A program made the position numbers and the translations under genes. A model generated the notes under the pieces. That model was not told where the DNA came from. It ran no database searches and worked only from the letters and a program-made list of their open reading frames with translations. A stretch of DNA of 64,000 nt from contig QCXZ01000064.1 of NCBI GenBank assembly GCA_025024175.1, positions 60,223,325 to 60,287,324 of the forward strand, in the 5' to 3' direction. Each line of letters begins with the position of its first letter. Position 1 is the first letter of the stretch. This DNA comes from Rhyzopertha dominica (Eukaryota; Arthropoda; Insecta; Coleoptera; Bostrichidae). Of this stretch, positions 25,838 to 37,859 are shown one piece after another.

Positions 25838-26090
25838 ATCTTGTGGTCGGATGTGAGTAAATTTAAATTAGTATCTTACGACGGCATTCCACTATCAAGA
25901 ACGTTGGTGGACGGCAAGATAAACGCCAACAAATATCGGAAGATATTGGAAGAGTTTATACTTCCGCACGCCATCAAAAAAATGTGCAGTGCCCAGCACA
26001 GTCGCCGGACCTCAATCCGATCGAGCACTTGTGGCAAGAAAATTTAAGAAAGCGGACGACCTGATGGCAGCGCTGGAGGCGGAATAGAAG
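25838..26090 (+). pseudogene. Tc1-like transposase C-terminal half, right arm
   Basis: The + strand reads ILWSDVSKFKLVSYDGIPLS (about 25838-25900, first Asp retained), then jumps to TLVDGKINANKYRKILEEF (about 25900-25960) without the RRP...HGG...MIWG part kept in the left arm. The second-Asp block is missing, as in the left arm; after a frame change QCPAQSPDLNPIEHLWQEN (about 25989-26040) contains the final catalytic Glu. The shared loss of the same block in both arms indicates that the deletion came before the inverted duplication. Confidence 0.8.
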
Positions 26091-26477
26091 AAAATTCCGC
26101 TCAAGAAAATCATCAGTTTGGTCGACTCTGTGTCGTCCCGTTGTACTGCTGTCATAGCCGTAAACAGTTTTGCGACTAAATATTAATCCATAGTTGTGTC
26201 AGATAAGTGTTAATTTTGTGGTTCTTTAAATAAATTTTATGTTTTACTATAAATTTGTGAAAGTGTTTTTTTGCACGGTTAGATTTTGATATGCATTGAA
26301 ACGTGTTACCATAACTGTTCATATACTGAAACAATCTGAACGATATTTATTGGAAATGTCAACAAGAAAATGAGAATCAAACAGTAAAAATCCCAGTGTC
26401 ATTTGGTAACTTCTTTCACGAGTTATCGACGTTTAAAAAAAATTCACTCGATGTCCCGTTTTTTTTGCACGCTACTG

Positions 26478-27381
26478 TATATAAGTAATTGCAAAAAACC
26501 AGATATGCAATTTTTATATTACAAGATGTAAGGCGTAATATATTTTTCTTCTTACAAGTCAAAATATATCGAGTCTGTGAGCTACCTAGGATATTTTTTT
26601 ACCCCTAGGAACCGTTCTCATTTACCGGGCTTGGGACCGAAAAGATAACCCTGAGCTAGTCGATCCACGCAGAGCTATGCAACGGTTTTAAATTTTCTTA
26701 TATTAGATATGTTTTGTTTTGATAAGATATACCGAGAAAAAAGAATTTGTTTAGCATTTTAGCACTTGGAGAAGGCATTCGATAACATCTCTAGGAAGGT
26801 GATGTAAGAAAATAACAATCATAGAAATTCTGTACATTAAAGTATTTTTTTGTTGTGGATTAATTAAGGCTTACCCTTGATTATTAGAGCGATGGACGAT
26901 ATATTGTTGAAACTAAGCAATAATAATGTCGACATTATTAACAACATTAATTTACAATTTACAAATTGTATAATATTAGACTAGGATTGTCTAAGGTACA
27001 TTTCCAGAGAAACGTATACATTATTGTTCAGTCTTCGACCATTTAGCTGGAATTGGAATAAAAACATGTTAATGGTCAGATATTATTTATTAGATACCTT
27101 TTTTATCAGATCTGTCGGCGTGAAAATCTGTTAATTTTAAACAATGAAAACAACTTTCTATTAGGTAATCCAGTTTCACTTTTTTGTGTACTGCCAAGAC
27201 TCTCTTCTTCTATATGCTCCTCCTCCTTCGTTCTCTGGCTGGTTCAATATACGTCTGGCGTAAGAAGCTGGAAACAAAGCGAGTCACTGTACAAAATTTG
27301 CCTGCCGAAAGAATTCCTTTAAACTTTCAGCAGGACCCCGGTTGCGTGAAATTTTAATCAGATCCGCCTCCCTTGTTTCAG
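26478..27381 (+). other. Intergenic or intronic sequence with a small RT remnant
   Basis: A frame at about 26705-26820 reads HLEKAFDNISRKVM, matching RT motif A of LINE ORF2 proteins (FLDLEKAFDrvpR.vl); the rest of that element is unrecognisable. 27180-27380 leads into the Dpr exon and ends in a pyrimidine-rich tract (CCTCCCTTGTTTCAG) that serves as the exon's 3' splice site. If upstream coding exons exist, this is intron. Confidence 0.45.
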
Positions 27382-27563
27382 GATGGAGTTCCCCCAAAGC
27401 TTCTGCCGGGGAAGGCGCGGACGATCTAAGCGATGCGGATATAGAACCGTTGATAATAGATCGAGGGCCGTTCTTCGACAAAAGCGCCTCCGCCAATGTT
27501 ACAGCTTTAGTCGGGAAAACAGCCTATCTCAACTGCAGGGTGAGGAATCTAGGAAATAAAACG
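27382..27563 (+). CDS. dpr: Dpr-family Ig receptor, exon with first half of Ig1
   Basis: Dpr proteins are neuronal cell-surface molecules with two Ig domains that bind DIP partners in insect synaptic wiring. This exon encodes 60 complete residues: a short acidic linker, then FFDKSASANVTALVGKTAYL and NCRVRNLGNKT, the A-C strands of Ig1 with the B-strand Cys (NCRV) and two N-glycosylation sequons (NVT, NKT). The acceptor after TTGTTTCAG at 27381 enters in phase 2; the donor is ACG|GTAAGT at 27563/27564, phase 0. The join to 60154 gives NKT-VSWIRHRDLH, the conserved Dpr run. Which paralogue is not certain. The residue before W is split by the upstream intron. Confidence 0.93.
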
Positions 27564-27599
27564 GTAAGTGCCCCTTAAATTAGCCGAAGATAGTCTTTC

Positions 27600-28880
27600 A
27601 TCGCTAGTATCACTGAAAGTTACACATTAAGGCAACGTATACTGCAAAGTATGAATTTGTATTATACAGTTTGTATTAACAAAGGGGTAGTGACATTTTT
27701 GTGTGTCACAAGAATGCCGTCTGTCCATTTAGTGGTCTGTCTCGAAAGACCGCAAAAGTGCAAAAATGTCGTACAATAGTTTTAGAAGGGGTGGTGAGTA
27801 TGTAAAAGGTGTTCCCAAAGGAAATCAGAGGTCAAATTAGCCATTCGAAAGCATACGGTCAAAAAATAAGTGCCCCAAAATTTCGAACTGTTAGCCGCTA
27901 TATTGAAGAAGTTACAGAAAGAAAAGTGCGTTTTTATTTTCTTTTTCAAGTTTCTACCATAAGAAAAATCTGAAAAAATTCACATAAATACTTACAGTTA
28001 TTAGCAACGTGTACGATTTTTTGCAAATTTGTTTGACGGGTAATTCTAACAAAAAAAGTTTGATCTTTTTGGGTGATAAAGCTTATTGTTAATTTCTTCA
28101 GATATTTGAATTTGGGGTATTATACAGAAAAAATTGGTCAAGGCCGTATACAAGGGTGTTGCCAGTGCAGCCCATGGGTCACAGGTCAGAATTCAATATC
28201 ATGATGCATGTCCTTTATGGCCTGAATCAAAATTTTGGATGCACTATCACTCTCAGCATCAAAAATTATCTTCAATGGCAGTCATAAAACAACTTACCAA
28301 GGTTTATACGAAAATGGCCAATTTTGAGTTTAATTCGATATTTAGGAGCCATGACCTAATTCACCACTTTAAGTGAGTTGCGCTAAAAATTCAAAAACAG
28401 TAAATTTTATCCCTTGTACAATATTAGAATAGCTCAATTTACAAGTCATAGCAATAGTCTTAGGGAGAATGTTCAAATCAATCGAATATTCCATGTGATT
28501 CACAACCATTTATACATTTTATTTAATATATTCCCTAAAATTATATCTATTCATTCATTCAAACTATTTTACTGGGCAATCTACTATTCTGGTAAGAAAT
28601 TTTCGTGGCGAATTTAATAAGTATAACAAAGTGTCAATGGGCCACAGTAGTTGTTATATGTAAAATTGTATTGTACGGGACTTTCCTCTCATAGAGGATC
28701 CCATACACCAAATATAAAATACCGAAATCAAAATATTTTGAAACAAATGCTAGAGGGTGATTTTCAACTAAATATTGTGTACATTACAACTTTTAACTAA
28801 AATCGTGAAAAGGAAAGTTGTTACTAAAATTTTATGCTTACTTATTATTATAACTTTAAAGATAACGGAAATAATATACG
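27600..28880. other. Intronic sequence, unclassified old repeats
   Basis: 27650-28130 has features of an old non-coding repeat (the CTGTCTCGAAAGACCGCAAA segment with poly-A/T-rich runs), but no ends could be fixed. 28130-28640 contains small open frames without a recognisable product. Confidence 0.3.
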
Positions 28881-29290
28881 AAGCTTCATCCCTCTTTTTA
28901 TACTCTTAGGGGTGAGATGTCTAAAAATGGCCTAAATAATTAATTCATGTTAACTACTTCATAAGTAAAGTTAAAATTAACTTCAAAAGTAATAGGGCAC
29001 CCATACAAACTTTCAACTTCCATTTTACTTCTTAAAGGCGGAATTTTTTCTAATCCAAAGCCTAAAGGACAAAGTGGCATATTTTTAATTTCAAAAATGA
29101 CAAAACTATACAAATTTTTATCCCCTATTTTACCCCTTAAGAGTAGAGCTTTGAACAGGTTTTATTCGTTGCCAATCAAAACTCTAAAAATAATATTTCA
29201 TGCTTTTGGTTTCAAAAGACAAGCTTTCATTCCATATTTCATACCCTTAGGAGTAGAATTTCAAAATTACTTCCTTAGCGGGTGTTTGAA
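28880..29290. repeat. Degenerate tandem repeat, about 115-bp period
   Basis: Four related blocks built on a CCTATTTTACCCCTTAGGAGTAGAATTT-like core occur at about 28900, 29025, 29125 and 29245, spaced roughly 100-125 bp, all in the same orientation and strongly diverged. Probably an old satellite-like or transposon-internal array. Confidence 0.45.
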
Positions 29291-31062
29291 TTGTGAAAGG
29301 GCTGGACTAGCCGAATTTTAGTAGCAAGTCAGTCAGGACGTTTAGTTTTTTTTAATTTTCTTCTTATGATAGAAACTAAAAAAATAATAAGGATAGTGCA
29401 TTTATCCCTCCTTAAGTTCTTACAATATGACAGCTAACTTACCTAATTATACCCTTTTTTTGATACGATAATTAATAAAAATTGACCAGATATGGATGAG
29501 ATTTATGAAGTATATTAAAATGTTTAGATTTATTAAGGCGTATGATATGGTTTACTTATAGACATTTGCAGTAGAGAGTAGACTTCACCCAAATAAATGT
29601 AGAGCTTATTTCATATAACTCCAATGTCACGCCATCGCTTCATTTAAGCTTACTTGTGTTCACTGCTGCGAGGTGATGAAAAGTATGGGAAGTAAAGAGA
29701 TTAAAAACTAAATTTCACTCTAAGTTGCTTTTTGTGTGCAATATTATGAAATTTTATTAAACCTCGACGAAAGTCATCTTTTATGTATTTGAAGATCATC
29801 GATATGGTTAACCTTCACAGCGATATGCTTCCAGCTTGTTTTCAGGATAAAAATTGCAAAAAATTAAAAACAGGAATGGTGCATACCTTCATTAGCTTCA
29901 AATTCGTAAAAGTTTCGAGCTGTTTTCTCATTTAATGCGACCACGAGAAGTTTTCTCCCGGACGATGAAAATTAAAATTAGTATTAACACAAATCAGTAT
30001 TGTTCTAAACCCAGTTCGTTAGGTATGTGTAATATGTGGTATTTATTAATTCTATGTTATCATTAGTGTTATTTATCCACAAATATTCTACTATAGCTTT
30101 TGAAACCCTGTTTGTGCTATCAGAGGAAAACCTTTTTGGTGTAAAATTAAATTAACCAGATACATCCGTATTCACTAGAAGTTACATTTTGTGTTGTTAG
30201 CGTTTAATTTGTGTATATAAATACCGTAACATGCCGATGAAATGGAGGCTTTTAGTATTATGATTATTTCGTAGTGCATTCGAACGTTTTAGCTTTGATA
30301 CGATGATAATGGCCATTTTCACTGAAAAATGTGAACTTTTTAACCTTTGTTAGGGTAAAATTCACTCAAATCGCATATTCATCATTCTTCATTATTGTTG
30401 CTTATGTTCCTGACCACAAACTAAACTTGTAGAGGCGAGCATTAACAGAGTTATGAACGGTGTCAAGTGGTTAGGCCAGCCATCCTTGGCATGATACTGG
30501 TAACACCCTTTCGGGTGTTTAAAGGACGAATAGGATTACACTCCGCAAGTTAAATGTAATTTCCGAAGTAGGACTTCAGTTTTGGGTTATTAATTTGGAC
30601 TGCTATATTAAGGGCGCCTATTTATAGGCCTTCTGATTACTGTTATTATGTGCCTCCAATTTCCGTTCTTTATAACGTCCTTCAAAGCGTTTAATTTCAT
30701 TCTGTTTGGCATGATCGCATTTCCTGCTTATAAAAATTTACTTTGATTTAGCTACCTTAAATTTCTATTGAATGGTGGTGCTGTTCCTTTTTATCAAACA
30801 TTAAATTAAAAGAACGAGACAAATCAAGCTTATAACAAACGTACCAATATGGCTTCATTTTTAAATCAATTCAAGAAGTAAGCTTACTGCATTTAGATGA
30901 GTTCTTGCATTATTGCTTATTATATATGACGTTTGAAGTGTTTGCTTCAACCAAGCAAAACAGAAGACAGAAACAGAAGAATTTTTTTAATAGTCTCGTT
31001 TATATCCAACCTGTATGACAAGTGATGATATAAAAAGAAAAACAAAAATCTATTGGTATATA
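29291..31062. other. Intronic stretch, no gene recognised
   Basis: AT-rich. A small perfect hairpin, AACACCC-TTTC-GGGTGTT, lies at about 30504-30521. No coding or repeat boundary was seen. Confidence 0.4.
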
Positions 31063-32473
31063 CAGGATGTTTCGCGAATGGTAATGACCCTAACGAAATT
31101 AAAAATGCAACCCAAAATACATTCCCATAGCTAAGTTGCTATTTTACATAATGCTATTATTTTAAAAATTAATTGGGAATCCAACATGGCTATGCCCTAT
31201 GGTTCCTGTCACTGTATTTATTAAAAGTCAAAATGTATTTAAATGATGAAAAAACAGATATGATTTTGATTTATTTATACATATAACGTTTTCCAAATAG
31301 AAGAGCTCCTGCCGATACAATTTTCAAGAGACTTGAATTAACTTGAAGGACAAACTGGCCACCACTGAAAAAGTCAAGAGAAAGAACAGCAATAGGCCCT
31401 GGCAATGAAATTAGAGTATTGGAAATGATTGACGAAAATCCTATTAGTCAAAGGGTATAGTCTCAAGAACAACCGGTATTAGTCTGTCTCCAGTACACCG
31501 AAAAATTAAAGGCAATCAATTTCATTCGTATCACTTGCAATTGGTTCAGGCCTTGAAGAAGACAGACTATCCTAAAAGACTTACTTTTTGTAACTTTTTT
31601 CGGGAACGCCACAATTTAAATGTGAGATTTTATGACAACATATGTTTCTCAGATAAAGCAAGATTTTCTAATACTGGTGGAGTTAACAAACATAACATGC
31701 ACTATTATGCGCAAGAAAATCCACGTTCGATTCGAGAAGGACATTTTCAAACTATCTACTCGACGAATGTCTGGTGCGGAATATTGGGGAATTAAATTGT
31801 TGCGCCTTATTTTTTTACGATAGTTTAAACGGCAATAGTTATCTAAATTTTTTAAGAAATATTTAACCGGTACTTCTCCAAAATGTAAATTTACAAGTAA
31901 AACAAGATCTATGGTTCTAACAAGATGGGGCACCTGCACATTATCATGGAATGGTACGAAATTTTCTTGGCTTGGTTTTGCCTAACCGATGGATAGAAAG
32001 AGGTTCGATTGATCCTTGCCCACCGAAAAGCCCGGACCTTACTCCTTTGGATTTTTTTTCTGAGGGGAAAGCTAAAAGAGCAAGTATACCAAACACCAAT
32101 TGAAGGTGTAGAACATTTAGAAAATAAAAATACGTGATGCATGTTGATCCATCACTCCAGAAATGTTAATGCATATTAAAAGATCGTTTTGCGCACGAAT
32201 TCAAGCTTGTGAAAACAGCGGATGGCGACATTTTGAGCATTTATTGCATTAATGTTATTGGATAAACATTTTTCAAAAATAAAATTTGTTTTACAATACC
32301 GAATTTACTTAAAGCAAATGATTGAAGTTTATGTCAAATTTTACGAATTTATACAGCTCTCTACGTTTTATATTTTTTAAGACGATGAACAATTATCAAT
32401 GTTACCTCTACAAATCTATTTTGGGTTGCATTTTTAATTTCGTCAGGGTCATTATCATTCATGAAACATCCTG
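31063..32473 (+). mobile_element. DD41D ITm transposon, copy A
   Basis: TA-flanked element of 1411 bp with TIRs of about 57-60 bp starting CAGGATGTTTC and extending through AATGACCCTAACGAAATTAA; the right end (32414-32473) is the inverted match with about five differences. The + strand interior encodes a decayed transposase. The sister copy at 55259-56575 has the opposite orientation. Confidence 0.9.
31290..32251 (+). pseudogene. DD41D transposase, decayed (copy A)
   Basis: Tc1/mariner-superfamily transposase. Seen: HTH remnant around 31430-31530, QLVQALKKTDYPKRLTFCNFF (31538 on), YDNICFSDKARFSNTGGVNK (first Asp kept, next residue E to K), VWCGILG, then QDGAPAHYH (31921 on, second Asp) and PKSPDLTPLDFF (about 32020-32056, third Asp). 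Counting on the conceptual read, 41 residues separate the second and third Asp. The C-terminus matches FEHLLH near 32235. Several frameshifts and stops make it inactive. The family is frequent in insects; I place it by motif spacing only. Confidence 0.8.
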
Positions 32474-32918
32474 TATTTATTTGGTTTTTAAAAGTGGCGC
32501 ATAATTCTGTTCAATGGAGTGGAATTCTCCAGAAGTGTTGTTACAATAATTGTTTGAAATATTTCCAAATAACACTTTCAACTTTCCCCGTATTGTTGGA
32601 GTTGTCTTCTTTGCATTTTCCATCGTTTAATCACGTCGGCATTTCCAGTGGAATACCTTCGCAACGTAAATATTTCTAATGTTTCGATTTAGTATTCTGA
32701 ACTTCCCCCGTATTGCCCGAATTCTCTTCAAAGTATTTTTCCTTTCGCACCTGCATTTCCGGTGGAATATGCTTCTTGTGGACCACTTTTTACCGCGCCG
32801 TCGACAAAAACCGCGAGAGATTAATGCGAATCATTGTGGTTTCCACGAGCCGTTAGGTTCGTATTTGGTAGCATTTGAAACAGGTGTGTTGTGAAAATTC
32901 GGGTCTATGAACATATTG
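32474..32918. other. Intronic stretch, no gene recognised
   Basis: Two partly repeated phrases (CATTTTCC..GTGGAATA near 32615-32660 and CATTTCCGGTGGAATATGC near 32753) suggest a small local duplication. No coding region. Confidence 0.35.
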
Positions 32919-34163
32919 TGTAACGTTCATCCAAAAGTTTTGGGATTATCCGACCAACGAATTCTATTTGGACGCTAGAAGCTATTGGTTGTTTCGTTTG
33001 AGCTTCGTCCAAGCCGCTTTTGCGGGATTTAAATCACAACGCCACACGTTTCGCTCGATATTGCTTCTTGTAAGAACCCTCTTCAGAGGTGAGTGTTATA
33101 ATCGATTCTTTTTGGTTTTGTTGTAAGACGAATTTGTAACTATAGGGTTCTTTTCACGTTCTTGATTGTGATCGATTGTTCGAACTGCTTTTGTGAACGA
33201 TTGCTTCCCTTGATTGGTTACTGGATTCTTTGGAGGCCGCTGATCATACCACGTTTTCCCGAACATTCTATCGAACACGCCAGGGATTCCGGAGGTCATC
33301 TTACCAGTACCGAACCAGCTCAGTCCCGAATCGAAGGATTTTCAACGTCTCCTAGGATTCAACCCACTGCTTGCGTAACAGATAAGTCAACACTAGTTTC
33401 TAGTTCAAATTGACGGTTTTATGCGGTTTTGCCGAGATTTTATAGCTTAATCTTTCCAACATTTAGATCATAAATTAACTAACTCCAGGTCAACGTCATT
33501 CAATCATTGTTTATTAAGATTTCGTTTGATAAAGTACAGTAATTGCAATTTTAATTAATATTACATATTGTTTAAGTGTAAAATACATATATAATTTAAT
33601 ATTATATAACATTTAAATCGGACTTGACTTAATTCTCCAGTTATACATCTCGCTTGTTCGCTTGTTTTTTTATTTATGAAAGAACAATTTGTAAAGGGAA
33701 GAACTTGTAAACGTACGTGTGCACACTAACGGTATTCCATCGCTATCCCTGAAACAAAAGAAAAGGTACATTTATAAAAAATTGTATTCATATTATCGCG
33801 AACGTATACTTACCTTATTAATCCAATAAGTTTTAATTTTTTAAGGATACTTACCTTGTTATTTTATAGCGTATATTTGATTTAATAATCCTTTTGCATT
33901 TTAATATATTAAATTCATTTCTAATTTTGTATTCGCACTTCCGACAATAAATCTTGTGTTGCTTTTGTGTGAAACCGTACGTTTTTTTTATACTCGTCTC
34001 TTACAGTTGCGGTTGAATCACTTAGGGTGGTGTTTTGGGAATTTTAGTGATGTTTGTTGGTAAATTAGCGACACTTAGGCAGTTCAGCTCTTCTAGTGAT
34101 TGAATATCCGCTCAACTTTCTTGGTTTTGTTATTTATAAATATTCTGGAGGTAAATAAACCAA
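32919..34163. repeat. Possible LTR
   Basis: Starts TGTAACGTTCATCC, a common LTR-style 5' end, and is followed at 34165 by TGGCGCTCAC, which resembles a primer-binding site after ...AAATAAACCA. No gag/pol, polypurine tract or second LTR is visible within the window, and no target duplication was found. Two minus-strand donor-like AAGGTAAGTAT strings lie near 33813 and 33855. Tentative. Confidence 0.2.
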
Positions 34164-35007
34164 GTGGCGCTCACATATCTAACGGAATAATTTGGTTAAT
34201 TTCTTGATAACCCCGACCCGTCTCCACAGAGCTAGAGAGGCACTCAATTACCTCCAAATATTCGCGCGGAATCTTTAACCTGGGATCAATTGCGAGAGCT
34301 TTTGTTTATTGTTGTTTCGTGAACGTCACGTTAAAGTGTAACCAGAAATCGAAAGTTTTTGAAACCATTTAATGGTCATTTTAAGGAAATGAACCAAAAG
34401 AGGTTCAATGAAATATTAGACACTGTATTAAGTAACAACATTCGTAAAACAAGTGACAGTTTTTTCAAACCGCTCGATGTGTGTTCGCGAAAATGGTATT
34501 GGTTCTCGTAGAATCGGGTCGCTTGGTTGAATTTTAGCACTAAGCATAGATTTGTTTTATTAAATTCTATTGTAAACTGGTGTTCACTTAGTAACAAAGT
34601 CGTATATGGCAGGAAGAGTTAATTTTTTGGAGCAGCGCGTTCAAAGAAAGTTTTCTTGCATTTCGATACCAAGTCGAAAAATATGTAGGCTCCCTCCTCC
34701 TCGAAGCCGGAAAGCCCTTCGAAACGACAGTCTGTTATCGCCAATTGGGGCCCTCTCAGACTCTTAACCTACTTACGAGGGGCAGCTTTTTTCCCTGTGG
34801 CAATTTTCGTCCGTCAAGAGGGACCGCAGCAGCCTTTAGCACCTGCCAGGCCATTACATCAGGTTAAATGGAGTAGGCGCCATTTTCGAAGAATTATCGC
34901 ACGCCATTAAGTCGCCCCGCTCAGATTTCGACCGGCGATGTCGTCTGCTGCATTGTTTCCCAAACCGTCGCCCCCTCACCGGATCCTAATGATAACAAAC
35001 TCTATCT
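34164..35007. other. Intronic stretch, no gene recognised
   Basis: 34680-35000 is notably GC-richer and appears unique. No coding frame supported. Confidence 0.4.
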
Positions 35008-35015
35008 GCAGAGTC

Positions 35016-36351
35016 CAGGGGCGCCGACTCCATGGGTGCTCGGGTGCTCCAGCACCCACGAGAAGTAAATTGTGGGTGCGGAGCACCCACGACCAAATAG
35101 GCTTCAACACATGTACCATAAATTCAAACTGACTTATCACAGATATAAAAACGAATTCTTTGTCAAATTTATCAAATTAGAGCGTCTACAGTGCTGTCAG
35201 ATTACTCAAGCTCACCCAGTCTTGTTTTAGAATTTCTTGTGAAAGCAAGTACGTGGAAATGTTGCTCAGTTTTTTAATATCTGATTTTTTTATTTATTAT
35301 ATTGGAATTTTGATTTATGTGAACCATTTCAAGTATTAATCTCTTGTTTGCATTACTTTCTTTATCCTTAATACTTAATATGATGTCCATGTGTTCAGTA
35401 AGTGAGCATCTATCCCTTTGTTTAGTTATATCACTTTTGTAGACGGCCAATCTATTAACCATCCATTGTGATACCTGTCCTATGTGTACTTGCCTTCACA
35501 ATCCTTACATTCCAAACATATATTATAGAACATTTGCATGATATTTTGCAGGTATTTTTGATTTTAGTGTTGCGAGTAGGGTTGAGCCATGCTTTTTGTT
35601 CTCAATTGTAATTTTTATGTTTTCATTTTTTAAACGTTCTGATTAATTTTGTTGTCAATCCAGTAATGTTTGGTATACATTCTATGATCTACTGTTTGCA
35701 GGTTTTTGTCAACCATAGGATCATGATTTACCCTCTGCCCCACGTCACCCTGCATACTACCGTTAGCTGTGTTTGCGTTACATGAAGTGTTGATAAATCA
35801 GTAGTAGAATACAAGATTTTATTTATCAACGCTCTCGGGTATGAATTATGTATTAGAAAATTTTCTAATTTTTTTAATTTTTCTCAATAAATTGTGCATA
35901 TGTTATTTTAATCATTCTATGTTTCATCTGATTTACAAAGTTTATTTTAACTTGCGTCGAATGATTTGATACGTAGTTTATATACCTCCCCGATAAGGTT
36001 GGTTTCCATTACCAATACAGTATTATTTTATAATTTTTTTCGTATATCTTTGGTTTCAAAAAAGAGTACTCCACATTCTACCTCTCGTTCTGTAGTTAAT
36101 TGAACACAGTTTCTTTCATAAAAAAGTTTGTTGATCACTTAATAATGCTGGTACCAACAAAGGCACTAGAACAAATCTAGCATTTTTGCACTTATTTTTT
36201 GCCTCTTACGTATCTTTCTATTTATATCATACATACTTCTGTCATATTGCATGTGTACCTATTGAGCTCTATTGGACGGATTCATAGATACGATTTTCAC
36301 CATTATGTTAGCATGAGCACCCACGAGGTTTTCTAAAAGCTGGCGCTCCTG
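35016..36351. mobile_element. hAT-like element with 8-bp target duplication
   Basis: An identical GCAGAGTC lies on both sides (35008-35015 and 36352-36359). Terminal inverted repeats CAGGGGCGCC (left) and CAGGAGCGCC (right, reverse strand), 9 of 10 matching, fit the 8-bp TSD plus CAGGG-type ends of hAT elements. Subterminal AGCACCCACGA boxes occur at the left (35070, 35090) and right (36316). The interior shows no hAT transposase; instead it has a Penelope-like GIY-YIG remnant on the minus strand. A non-autonomous composite element is the simplest reading. Confidence 0.75.
35200..36250 (-). pseudogene. Penelope-like element remnant (GIY-YIG region)
   Basis: The minus frame near 35274-35520 reads CKDCEGKYIGQVSQWMVNRLAVYKSD, then SLTEHMD and KRLILEMVHINQNSNIINK, matching the GIY-YIG endonuclease of Penelope-like retroelements (c..C...YiGqt.R....R...H......k..sal..H, then r...Es..I......iN). 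Further upstream on the same strand (35640-36130) the sequence is broken by stops. The RT core is not recognisable. It lies wholly between the hAT-like ends at 35016 and 36351. Confidence 0.65.
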
Positions 36352-36359
36352 GCAGAGTC

Positions 36360-37850
36360 AGTTATTGTTATTGTAAACAACGAACCTCCTTGGGATCTCT
36401 AAATTCGGGCGGCGTAAGGGCCGGGAAAGAAAAGGCAGGGGGATTGGGGGATATGAATTTCGGGGAGCCATTGTTGATTTTATTTCAAGGTTAATCCGCG
36501 ACTGATTACGGTGCGCTCCAACAATACCGAAGAGGGGCCGCACGAAAGGAGAGTTAAATTATTCAGGAGCTGGAATTCCTTATTCCGCGCTCTCAAACGA
36601 TTCCGTTAAGTACTGCTAGGGGTACGGCGGCTGTGTAATGGTTGCCTTTTTATTGGATTGGCTTGCTTCAAACATGAAAAAGGCCTAACTAGCCTGTCTT
36701 AAGGAGCGATTCAAAGAAAATGCGCCTGAAAAGATTTCAATTTGTTTAAAGATTAAGCTTCTAGGCGAGCATGGGTTTTCAAATACGCAGATTTCAATCA
36801 AAATCTTGTTGCGTTTCTAAACGACACTAGTAACCAAATAATCAAAACACTTACCTTATAGGTAACAAGAATAAGAGTGCGTCAGAGGAGTTAGGGGGTG
36901 AGTAAACAAATAGAAAATAAATACGAACTTGTCTTAAAAGAAAATTATGTTTAAATGGGCGCCAGACAGTCCTACCCTGCACTCAACGTATTATTTGCTT
37001 CAGAATGTCACAAAGCAAAATTATAATAATGTTTTGATCACTGAAATTACAATGCACTAACGAAAAGAAAAACCTCAATACCTAGAACTCGTTGTTTATT
37101 AAAGTGAATTCATAGCAAAAGAAATGCAATATAATTAAGTGCTAATAAACTATAATTCGAAACTAGAATAGAATGTAGTTATCTCTAGAATCGATATTCG
37201 ATAATAATTCAATATAAAGACCAAACTTAGGTTTGAATGCGCAATCGCTGACGTACACAACATAAATACACTTCAAATTAATTCTAAAACAACGTTCAAC
37301 AATTAAGAACCGGTAATCCTTCAATAATGGTTAAATTCTTTACGCATTTGATTAACCAATATTAAGTACGTTTTATATTTAAAAGAAACTGCAATATCGC
37401 TCCAAAAAAAGATGAATGATTGTACGAATAACTGTGGCAGGACTGCAAATTAAGGCTACACAAAGTTAATGTAGTAAATAAACTCAAACAAGAAAAATAT
37501 TAAAGCAGCAATACTTAAGAGAAGATAAGTTCAGAGAAACTACGATCGTTAACATACAATACAAAATTAGTTGATGGATATCACTCGTATTGTAGTGAGC
37601 AAGTTATTTCGTGTACGACGCACAATGTACGGAATATAAACTTGTCCAGCACTAGCACCGGCTAGAAAGAGCGATAAGGAATAACAAAATGACTGCTAGC
37701 GGTTTTTGTAATAAGATTCAACACGGCACAAATGTATTATGTACTTTTCTGCGGTAAATATCTTATACTGTATAGATTAGAGGCCCATGCTGAAAAAATT
37801 ATGGGTCATTTGAACCACCAGGTGACCTATCTAGAACGATATAAGAGCAT
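36360..37850. other. Intronic stretch, no gene recognised
   Basis: 36360-36600 is GC-richer and unique-looking; the rest is AT-rich. No repeat ends or coding content. Confidence 0.4.
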
Positions 37851-37859
37851 AAAATAATA

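Larger units (their letters stand above)
24988..26477. mobile_element. Foldback (palindromic) Tc1-like element
   Basis: Flanked by TA (24986-24987 and 26478-26479). The ends are inverted copies (CAGCAGGGTGCAAAAAAAA and its counterpart CAGTAGCGTGCAAAAAAAA), and inverted similarity continues inwards through the whole element to a perfect 16-bp palindrome TTCGAACCGGTTCGAA at 25821-25836. Left arm about 841 bp, right arm about 649 bp; the right arm lacks about 190 bp present in the left. Each arm carries the same C-terminal half of a Tc1 transposase, pointing outwards from the centre. No N-terminal HTH is present. Confidence 0.88.

Noticed and set aside
30504..30521. Perfect 7-bp hairpin AACACCC-TTTC-GGGTGTT
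   Set aside because: Looks like a terminator hairpin but is an isolated short palindrome in eukaryotic intron sequence with no context.
33040..33090. Hammerhead-like string on the minus strand (CTGAAGA ... GAAACG)
   Set aside because: The conserved blocks are present, but the 27 nt between them do not form a stem II closing next to GAAA, so the fold fails.
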